Source: an uncultured Catenibacterium sp. (GTDB lineage Bacteria > Bacillota_I > Bacilli_A > Erysipelotrichales > Coprobacillaceae). From it: 38,716 nucleotides of DNA. The position numbers and the translations under genes were made by a program. The notes under the pieces were generated by a model, which worked only from the letters and a program-made list of their open reading frames with translations, searched no databases and was not told the DNA's origin. Each line of letters begins with the position of its first letter. Within the stretch, counting starts at the first letter, position 1. This document shows positions 7,248 through 13,337 of this stretch, one piece after another. The stretch spans positions 1 to 38,716 of the forward strand of contig NZ_UQGV01000010.1 of assembly GCF_900540665.1 (NCBI RefSeq), in the 5' to 3' direction.

Positions 7248-8210
7248 TTAGTTGATAGTTTCTTTATTATAAAACATTTCATCTAGCATGTCTTTAGAAA
7301 AGCCTAGATGATCTGTAAAAGGATTAATGAGAATACCACAAAATGCATTACTAGAAAAGAGTATATCCTTGTAAAACTCAAATGATTGACATGTAATAAT
7401 CATTTCCATATCTGGTTCATTATGATCAAGATTCACTCTTTTAATATCATTTAATCCTGTAAATAAACTAATATAGAGTTTATTAGGATCAGCATGAGAA
7501 CACATAAGTGGTTTGATATAAATATCAGCACCTGTGTGCAAAGCAAGTTCTCCTGTCTTATTTGTATATAAGTCTTTCTTATTTACAAGTACTGGACAGG
7601 CAAAGACCCCATCCTCCATAAGGTCTTCTACACTTTCTTTTAATAACTCTTTTATATGAGGATCTTTACCATTAGAATGATAGATCTTCATATTCTTTCT
7701 AAACTTTAAATTAGCTGGTACAAGACTTGGTAAATCTTCTTGATGATTAATACCTGTTGTTGTATTATGTCCTATACTATTTAATAGTTTCTCATCAGCT
7801 ATGAGCTTTTGTGAGAAAGGATTAATCACTAAACCATTCAGACCTTCTGTACGTGTATATATCTCTTCTAAGAGACGTTTATAAGAAGCTACCATTACTT
7901 CTACCTGATAACCCACTTGTGGTTCAGGAAGGTCTATATAGTCTGTAATCTCCTTTATACTTGTGAAAGCAGGTAAATAGGATTGTTGATCTTCACCAGA
8001 TACAGAAATGATTTCATAATCTTGAGTATCATAATTCAGTGGTCTTTGAACCATTACAAGATAGTCGGAATGAGATATTAAATAATGAAAATGTTCTGTG
8101 ATATCTGTATTTAAATTATAGTCCTGATACCAAAGGCTAAAAAAATCATTCCATTCTTCATCATCAGGATAATATTGTGGTGATACAATACTTAAACCAT
8201 TGTAATCCAT
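7248..8210 (-). CDS. SseB-like two-domain protein, paralogue 3 (320 aa), first gene of the cluster
   Basis: The protein has the same double-unit plan: NGLVINPFSQKLIADEKLL in the first half and CGILINPFTDHLGFSKDML near the C terminus. Both units share a preceding beta-rich segment such as YLPAFTSIKEI and YISLFTGLNDI, which align with FTSNEQI and FTSQEDI in the other paralogues. The start ATG at 8210 has AAAGGAGG upstream. It is the promoter-proximal gene of the three-paralogue run, transcribed towards mscL. The family is linked in other bacteria to secretion and stress loci, but nothing of that kind is adjacent here, so the role is open. Confidence 0.75.
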   Translation of the reverse strand: MDYNGLSIVSPQYYPDDEEWNDFFSLWYQDYNLNTDITEHFHYLISHSDYLVMVQRPLNYDTQDYEIISVSGEDQQSYLPAFTSIKEITDYIDLPEPQVGYQVEVMVASYKRLLEEIYTRTEGLNGLVINPFSQKLIADEKLLNSIGHNTTTGINHQEDLPSLVPANLKFRKNMKIYHSNGKDPHIKELLKESVEDLMEDGVFACPVLVNKKDLYTNKTGELALHTGADIYIKPLMCSHADPNKLYISLFTGLNDIKRVNLDHNEPDMEMIITCQSFEFYKDILFSSNAFCGILINPFTDHLGFSKDMLDEMFYNKETIN

Positions 8211-8273
8211 AAAAAACCTCCTTTCTACTCTATTGTAACATGATAGAGGTAATAAGAGGTTTTTAATCTTTAA

Positions 8274-8927
8274 TTATTTTATTAAATCGAGTACTTTTAG
8301 AAGATTTTCTTTGATGCACAACAAGTGTGATTGTGTCATATCACTAATATCTACTAAATCAGGTACACCAATAACATCAACACCTGCAGCATCTGCCGCA
8401 ATAATACCATTTCTAGAATCTTCTAAAATGAATGTTTCTTCTTTGTTTAGTCCATAGATTTCAATAGCTTTATTAAATATTTCAGGATTTGGTTTAGCAC
8501 GAGTAACATGATCACCACATACAAACTTATCAAAGTACTTATCTAAACCAGCAGACTTGAGAGAGAATAGTACGTCTGGTTCAAAAGTTGAACTAGTAAG
8601 AACTAATGTATAACCATTATCTTTTAGATAAGTTAATAGTTCATGAGCACCTTTTTTTACTGGCATAGGGTTTGTTTCTAAATATTTTCTTGTTTCTTTA
8701 ATTTTATCATCTCTGAAACGAGTAAAGTAGTATCTATTTCCAGTAATTTTCTCTAACATTTCTTGTGCTGCTAGACCGTTTGAACCTATTGTTTTATAGG
8801 CAGCTTCTGGGTTAAATGGTTCATTGTGTTTAGCGAATACTTTTTCCCACATCTTGATTCCTAAGGCTTCACTATCAATGAGTAATCCGTCCATATCAAA
8901 TAATACATTTTTTTTATTTTCCAACAT
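8274..8927 (-). CDS. HAD-family phosphatase / beta-phosphoglucomutase-like protein
   Basis: This 217-residue haloacid-dehalogenase superfamily protein has motif I FDMDGLLIDSE (nucleophile Asp11, acid/base Asp13), motif II LTSS near the middle, a conserved lysine in TRAKPNPEIF, and motif IV LEDSRNGIIAADAAG. The helical cap inserted after motif I places it in subfamily IA with PGMB-like phosphatases. Substrates are typically sugar phosphates or other small phosphoesters, not predictable here. Start at ATG 8927 is chosen from GGAGG nine bases upstream rather than the longer frame to 8948. A strong promoter (8958-8986) serves it alone. Confidence 0.85.
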   Translation of the reverse strand: MLENKKNVLFDMDGLLIDSEALGIKMWEKVFAKHNEPFNPEAAYKTIGSNGLAAQEMLEKITGNRYYFTRFRDDKIKETRKYLETNPMPVKKGAHELLTYLKDNGYTLVLTSSTFEPDVLFSLKSAGLDKYFDKFVCGDHVTRAKPNPEIFNKAIEIYGLNKEETFILEDSRNGIIAADAAGVDVIGVPDLVDISDMTQSHLLCIKENLLKVLDLIK

Positions 8928-8957
8928 ATGATTAATCCTCCATATCAATACTGTATC

Positions 8958-8986
8958 ATTATATAGTGAGATTGGGTATATGTAAA
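8958..8986 (-). promoter_or_regulatory. Promoter of the HAD phosphatase gene
   Basis: Minus-strand TTTACA (8981-8986), 17 bp, perfect TATAAT (8958-8963). The position fits a short leader to the GGAGG and ATG at 8927. Confidence 0.65.
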
Positions 8987-8993
8987 ATAATTA

Positions 8994-9022
8994 TTGATAG
9001 CGATTACAGTTTGTGCTATACT
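8994..9022 (+). promoter_or_regulatory. Near-consensus plus-strand promoter with no gene behind it
   Basis: TTGATA (8994-8999), 17 bp, TATACT (9017-9022). It is back-to-back with the HAD promoter and points into a terminator only about 20 bp past the predicted start. Confidence 0.45.
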
Positions 9023-9028
9023 TATAAA

Positions 9029-9083
9029 TGAAAAGAAAAGCAGAAAAAAGACTTGAATATTCCCCCATTCGAGTCTTTTTTTT
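9029..9083 (+). ncRNA. Possible ~55-nt small RNA
   Basis: The segment lies between the plus-strand promoter (8994-9022) and the hairpin at 9044-9081, whose stem ends in a run of eight T. It has an unpaired A/G-rich 5' end and a C-rich loop (CCCCC). No ribosome site is present. It could also be just the terminator of the convergent gene at 9088 with a chance promoter. Confidence 0.3.
9044..9081. terminator. Bidirectional terminator
   Basis: A 15-bp stem with one G-T pair (AAAAAAGACTTGAAT against ATTCGAGTCTTTTTT) has an eight-base loop. It gives T runs on both strands and ends the 190-residue gene on the minus strand. Confidence 0.8.
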
Positions 9084-9087
9084 GCGT

Positions 9088-9660
9088 TTAATTTACTTTT
9101 TTTGATGCCTGCATATATTCTGCCTGGAAGTTCTCGATGAATTTGGCAGCCATTGTGGTTGTATAGCGTTTTGTTTCAGCGATGTACTCATCTACATATA
9201 CATCTGTATGATATCCGAAGGAATGTAAGAAACTACTTAATAGCTTAGTAAGATCATTGTAGTAATTAATGCCTGATTGTTCTTCTATCATACCTGTCAT
9301 TAAAGAGTAGTATAAGCAGAAATTAACAGAACCAGAACGATTAGATGTCATAGCATCTATACCATACCATACAGGATTCTCCTCTATAGTATAGGACCCG
9401 TTTTCCATCATAGTATATACTTCTTCCGGGTCAAAGGGTATATGTGCTTCTTCGTAAAATTCATCTAATAATTCTATTTGATGATCCCTAGAGAGGGTAC
9501 TGTGAGAAACGATTTGATAACTTATTCCTAAGCAGTAGGTATTGAAGCAGTCTAAAGCATTGATGTTGTTGAAGAGTTGTTTGTACATACTACTGTCTTT
9601 TACATTAATATAAAGTTCGTTAAGTTTGCGTTTAAATGAATGAAAGTCTGATAGTTTCAT
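9088..9660 (-). CDS. Hypothetical protein (190 aa)
   Basis: I do not recognise this protein. It looks cytosolic and mostly helical, with aromatic-rich stretches (YYSLMTGMIEEQSGINYY) and a lysine-rich end; no signal peptide, membrane segment or catalytic motif is evident. The start ATG at 9660 has AAAGGGG about nine bases upstream. It is a single gene bounded by a bidirectional terminator and lies immediately beyond the distal end of the CRISPR array on the same strand, with a terminator between them, so a link to the CRISPR system is not indicated. Confidence 0.65.
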   Translation of the reverse strand: MKLSDFHSFKRKLNELYINVKDSSMYKQLFNNINALDCFNTYCLGISYQIVSHSTLSRDHQIELLDEFYEEAHIPFDPEEVYTMMENGSYTIEENPVWYGIDAMTSNRSGSVNFCLYYSLMTGMIEEQSGINYYNDLTKLLSSFLHSFGYHTDVYVDEYIAETKRYTTTMAAKFIENFQAEYMQASKKVN

Positions 9661-9760
9661 AGTTGTTTACCCCTTTCCAATAATTATTATACTGATTGAT
9701 TTATGTATTTCAAGAAATCAAAAAGTGGATAGATATGGAGTAAGGATACAGATTAAGTTT

Positions 9761-9790
9761 AAAAGACCAATCGTTTAAAATTGGTCTTTT
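9761..9790. terminator. Terminator beyond the distal end of the CRISPR array
   Basis: The stem AAAAGACCAAT / ATTGGTCTTTT is an 11-bp perfect hairpin with an eight-base loop. It is symmetric, so it can end pre-crRNA transcription on the minus strand. The rest of 9661-9857 shows no gene. Confidence 0.7.
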
Positions 9791-9857
9791 AAGTGTTTGG
9801 TTAGACTATCATTTGATCAGTTAAAATACTGAATAACATCATTTGCGATAATACATA

Positions 9858-11081
9858 TGTTATATCTAGCAAATAAATATATGGTAGCAAATTAGTTGTG
9901 TTATTTTGAACTGCATGCAAATAGTCTTAATCTAGCAAAATAATAGATGGTAGCAAAACTTATAGACAGTGAAGCCTTAGGAATCAAGAGTCATCTTCTA
10001 GCAAAATAATAGATGGTAGCTGCAAAACCACCGGTGTAAGGCACCCATGCTGCACCAGGTCATCTTCTTGCAAAATAATAGATGGTAGCAAAACGGGCAT
10101 ATATATTCATGTATGTCTTTTTTAGTCATCTTCTAGCAAAATAATAGATGGTAGCAAAACACTCTTCAGTTGACAGTCACATCTTACATAGTCATCTTCT
10201 AGCAAAATAATAGATGGTAGCAAAACTACTGCCATCGGGCTATGAGCCAACTGTAGTCATCTTCTAGCAAAATAATAGATGGTAGCAAAACCAGCAGATG
10301 ATATGTATACCTTATTCTCACGTCATCTTCTAGCAAAATAATAGATGGTAGCAAAACTTGCTATTTGGTCAGCACTTCCTGCTGATTGTCATCTTCTAGC
10401 AAAATAATAGATGGTAGCAAAACAGCACACAGAACGTATTTTCTGGCGATGAGTCATCTTCTAGCAAAATAATAGATGGTAGCAAAACGTTTGAGTATAA
10501 AAAATAGTAAAGCATATAGTCATCTTCTAGCAAAATAATAGATGGTAGCAAAACTCACCTCACAACAGATTCACACTGTGCATTGTCATCTTCTAGCAAA
10601 ATAATAGATGGTAGCAAAACATTGCTACAGCCGATTGGAGTTGACGAGAAGTCATCTTCTAGCAAAATAATAGATGGTAGCAAAACAGAAGTCATATTTG
10701 CCGATAACTCTTTTGGTCATCTTCTAGCAAAATAATAGATGGTAGCAAAACTGCCGTTATTCAGAACCATGACGGACTCGGGTCATCTTCTAGCAAAATA
10801 ATAGATGGTAGCAAAACGATTCATTATATTGATCACAGAAGCTGAGAGTCATCTTCTAGCAAAATAATAGATGGTAGCAAAACATATCGGAAGTTATTTA
10901 ACCCAATCTTAGCGTCATCTTCTAGCAAAATAATAGATGGTAGCAAAACATTAGAGTTTGTGTCCGCAATTGTTCCTGCGTCATCTTCTAGCAAAATAAT
11001 AGATGGTAGCAAAACTATAGTGAGGAGTTTAAAAATATAGTTAAAGTCATCTTCTAGCAAAATAATAGATGGTAGCAAAAC
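9858..11081 (-). CRISPR. Type II-A CRISPR array, 19 repeat units and 18 spacers
   Basis: The repeat is 36 bp and the spacers 29-30 bp. In crRNA sense (minus strand) the repeat starts GTTTTGCTACCATC and ends GCTAGAAGATGAC. Units 9858-9893 and 9924-9959 are degenerate (about ten and three changes); the unit at 9990-10028 carries a 3-nt insertion (39 bp); the unit at 10059-10094 has one A-to-T change; the remaining fifteen, up to 11046-11081, are identical. Decay at the 9858 end and the adjoining csn2 at the other place the leader at 11082 and transcription on the minus strand, co-linear with the cas genes. The repeat contains the octamer TAGCAAAA twice. No spacer could be assigned to a source by eye. 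Confidence 0.98.
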
Positions 11082-11116
11082 CTCAAACTGATTTTATCAC
11101 ATAATTGAGATTTTAA
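11082..11116 (-). promoter_or_regulatory. CRISPR leader (very short) with leader-anchoring end
   Basis: Only 35 bp separate the csn2 stop from the first repeat. The leader ends in GTTTGAG directly against the repeat, close to the ATTTGAG leader-anchoring sequence known from type II-A arrays, where Cas1-Cas2 insert new spacers. The pre-crRNA promoter must lie here or inside the end of csn2; I see no convincing -35/-10 pair. Confidence 0.6.
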
Positions 11117-11998
11117 CTACTTTTTATAATATGACATCAAGTTATTGATCAAGCTTATATGTTCCCTACTATTTAAATCCTTTAAATATTCATTAATCAT
11201 ATTTTTTATGTCCTCCAATGTATATAAGTTGGTTGATTTCTCATTCAAAATATAATAAACCATTTCTTCATTCGCAAAATCTAAGAAATAATCCTCTTCA
11301 ACACATATATTTTCTATTTCTACATCTCTAATTGTCTTAGAAAATACTATGCAATATACCCTATCATTAGATATTTCATCTATTTTACTTCTTATTTCAT
11401 CGGTAAGAAGAGGAATATCAATAAATAGAATAATATAAGCGTATTTCTTAGAATTCACCGCAATATAATTAATCATATTGAGCTGTAATATCACCAAATC
11501 CTCATATGATAAATCATATTCATCCTTATAAGATTCATCTTCATAATAGTGTGCTGTTACCAACTTAGTAAGTAGCTTAGGAGAGTATGTAGAAAACTCA
11601 CTTTGTACAAATGCATTTTCACTTACTTCATCTGATAGTGATTCAACAAGTATATTGAATGTGTTTAATGTATCCATATAATCGATACTAGAATATAAAG
11701 TCTCTAGATATTTAAGCATAAGAGACTTCGTACTGAGTTTTGCATCCTCATTAATAGAATAGTTTTCAGTCACTTCATAAAAGAACGTGTTTTTCTTATC
11801 TACTGGATTATCATCAATCTTAAAATAACATTCACTACCAATCTCTTCTCTGTATCCACTTATTGTTTTATTAAAATATTGTCTTACAGCTTGTTTTATA
11901 TAGAACTTATTCACTGCATTAGACCCTAATACATACTTTGTATGATCAATAATAATAGTTCTATTAATATTTCCGTTACTAATCAACAATTGTTTCAT
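11117..11998 (-). CDS. csn2: Csn2-family CRISPR adaptation protein (type II-A)
   Basis: The 293-residue protein sits in the position that defines subtype II-A, between cas2 and the array. Csn2 forms a ring around DNA ends and works with Cas1, Cas2 and Cas9 in spacer acquisition; it has no nuclease activity. The sequence is diverged from textbook Csn2: it has an acidic N-terminal half, a hydrophobic core segment YAYIILFIDIPLLTDEI around residue 190 and a C-terminal helical tail. It is longer than the roughly 220-residue short form. ATG at 11998 overlaps the cas2 stop by 4 bp (ATGA), so translation is coupled. The family call rests on position plus general fold character more than on a motif. 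Confidence 0.8.
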   Translation of the reverse strand: MKQLLISNGNINRTIIIDHTKYVLGSNAVNKFYIKQAVRQYFNKTISGYREEIGSECYFKIDDNPVDKKNTFFYEVTENYSINEDAKLSTKSLMLKYLETLYSSIDYMDTLNTFNILVESLSDEVSENAFVQSEFSTYSPKLLTKLVTAHYYEDESYKDEYDLSYEDLVILQLNMINYIAVNSKKYAYIILFIDIPLLTDEIRSKIDEISNDRVYCIVFSKTIRDVEIENICVEEDYFLDFANEEMVYYILNEKSTNLYTLEDIKNMINEYLKDLNSREHISLINNLMSYYKK

Positions 11999-12318
11999 AG
12001 TTCTATAAAACTTTCTACATTTACAGTTTCTTCCTGTAATGATTTGCCACCTACAATAATTTCTATTTTTGCATACTGTTTTTCTGTCACTACAAGTATT
12101 CTTATTTGTCCCTCTTTAGGGACATTCTTTCTGAGGATATTTATATGTTTGACTGCAGCTTCTCTATTTGCGAATATCTTACAATAGACAGAAAACTGCA
12201 TCATCATATATCCATTCTTTATCAAATACCTTCTGAACACATTATATGTATGTCTTTGTTTAGGTGTCATCACTGGAAGATCAAAAAATAGTATTAAACG
12301 CATAAACTCATATTTCAT
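11995..12318 (-). CDS. cas2: CRISPR-associated endoribonuclease Cas2
   Basis: This 107-residue protein forms the central dimer of the Cas1-Cas2 integrase that adds spacers. It shows the type II Cas2 opening MKYEFMRLILFFDLP with the conserved Asp of the ferredoxin-like fold, followed by RRYLIKNGYMMMQFSVYCKI. I use the ATG at 12318; ATG 12324 is equally possible and adds two residues, whereas a further extension to 12408 would read through the cas1 C-terminal coding region and is not conserved-looking. It overlaps the end of cas1 by 11 bp and csn2 by 4 bp, so cas1-cas2-csn2 form one translationally coupled operon. All expected features are intact. Confidence 0.93.
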   Translation of the reverse strand: MKYEFMRLILFFDLPVMTPKQRHTYNVFRRYLIKNGYMMMQFSVYCKIFANREAAVKHINILRKNVPKEGQIRILVVTEKQYAKIEIIVGGKSLQEETVNVESFIEL

Positions 12319-13207
12319 TGTCATATGCAATTGGAAACGGAAATAGAATTTCATTTGATTGATCATCAATAAATCTAAAAACTGAATCAAGATACAGATT
12401 AATCGCATTTCCTATTGTCTGTTTTCTATTATCTATATTTATTTTCTTGTTTGTGAGGTCTATCAATTCTTTCTTATGTGCTGTTTTAAACAATATCTCA
12501 TCTAACAGATTATTATAAACATAATCATCTACTATTGGTCTAAACACTTCTATTATGTCATCACTTAGATTAAAGCTATTCTGTTTACCTCTATGGAAAA
12601 AAGCAAGATTAGGCAAATAACCTTTACCCACAATAATGGATGTAATAAGTGCTCGGAATATACTATATCCGTAGTTTAATCCAGCATTCACAACATCTTC
12701 GTCCATTCTTACGAAATTTTCTCCATACATTTCTCGAAAATACATCTTAGAAGCTAAACCTTCTCTATTAGTGATATCTCCATTTAATACAGTTTCACTG
12801 TATTCTTTTAGTTTACCTACTACGTCTTCACTCTTATGATTTTTTCTTAATATGATATATTGGTTTATTATTTTATGTTTTACGATTTCTCTATGTAAAA
12901 TCTTTTTTGTTTCATCTGTCCATTCTATTTGTTTAGCTATATTACCACTTGTTGCGTAATTCCCATTCATTGGTAATATATATGTCTTTGGAAGATGATC
13001 AACACCACAAAGAATGGTACAAACATTCTTTTCAGATAGTTTGTTCATTAAAGGAACTGTTAAATAAGCTTTATAATTATCAATAACTAAAATCTGAATA
13101 TCTGCAATTGGAATAAGAATATCAGTATTCTCTTTTTCTACCTTTAAATTATCAAGATATAGATGCAGATGCTCAGCTTGTGATATGTATATGACCTTGT
13201 AACCCAT
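12308..13207 (-). CDS. cas1: CRISPR-associated endonuclease/integrase Cas1
   Basis: Cas1 (299 residues) catalyses integration of new spacers together with Cas2. The catalytic set is present: Glu149 in NREGLASKMYF, His205 in FFHRGKQNSFN, and Glu220 after LSDDII. The N-terminal beta domain begins MGYKVIYIS. The start is ATG 13207; an in-frame TTG two codons earlier is unlikely. No normal ribosome site precedes it, since the only AAGGAG is inside the tracrRNA terminator stem about 26 bases upstream, so its translation start may be weak or depend on transcript processing. It is separated from cas9 by the tracrRNA gene and overlaps cas2. It appears intact, so adaptation genes are unbroken while cas9 is interrupted. 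Confidence 0.96.
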   Translation of the reverse strand: MGYKVIYISQAEHLHLYLDNLKVEKENTDILIPIADIQILVIDNYKAYLTVPLMNKLSEKNVCTILCGVDHLPKTYILPMNGNYATSGNIAKQIEWTDETKKILHREIVKHKIINQYIILRKNHKSEDVVGKLKEYSETVLNGDITNREGLASKMYFREMYGENFVRMDEDVVNAGLNYGYSIFRALITSIIVGKGYLPNLAFFHRGKQNSFNLSDDIIEVFRPIVDDYVYNNLLDEILFKTAHKKELIDLTNKKINIDNRKQTIGNAINLYLDSVFRFIDDQSNEILFPFPIAYDNEI

Positions 13208-13216
13208 AAACAATAT

Positions 13217-13302
13217 AAAAAGAAAAGGCTCCTTATAGGAGCCGAATCCGGGATAAACCCTTGTTTTGCTAGGTCATATATTATTTTGCTAGATTATAAC
13301 CT
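13217..13302 (-). ncRNA. tracrRNA
   Basis: The predicted RNA is about 86 nt, transcribed with the cas genes. Its anti-repeat pairs with the crRNA repeat in two blocks: 9 bp next to the spacer (13263-13271, TAGCAAAAC) and 15 bp further out (13279-13293), separated by an asymmetric bulge (5 nt in crRNA, 7 nt in tracrRNA). Then follow a nexus hairpin GGG-TTTAT-CCC (13250-13260) and a terminator GGCTCC/GGAGCC with T-rich tail (13217-13243). This is the standard type II guide architecture. Location between cas9 and cas1 is one of the known placements. Confidence 0.9.
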
Positions 13303-13308
13303 GCTACT

Positions 13309-13337
13309 ATTGTACCCTATTTGAATTCTAATTTCAA
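13309..13337 (-). promoter_or_regulatory. tracrRNA promoter inside the 3' end of cas9
   Basis: Minus-strand TTGAAA (13332-13337), 17 bp, TACAAT (13309-13314). It spans the cas9 stop codon, so tracrRNA can be made independently of cas9 transcription. Confidence 0.65.

Noticed and set aside
10833..11078. 81-codon open frame across the CRISPR array encoding a repeated LPSIILLEDD peptide
   Set aside because: It is only the array repeats read as codons; 36+30 bp units are divisible by three, so the frame stays open. No ribosome site.
12325..12408. N-terminal extension of Cas2 to 12408
   Set aside because: The extra residues come from reading cas1 coding sequence in another frame; family members begin at the MKYEFMRL position.
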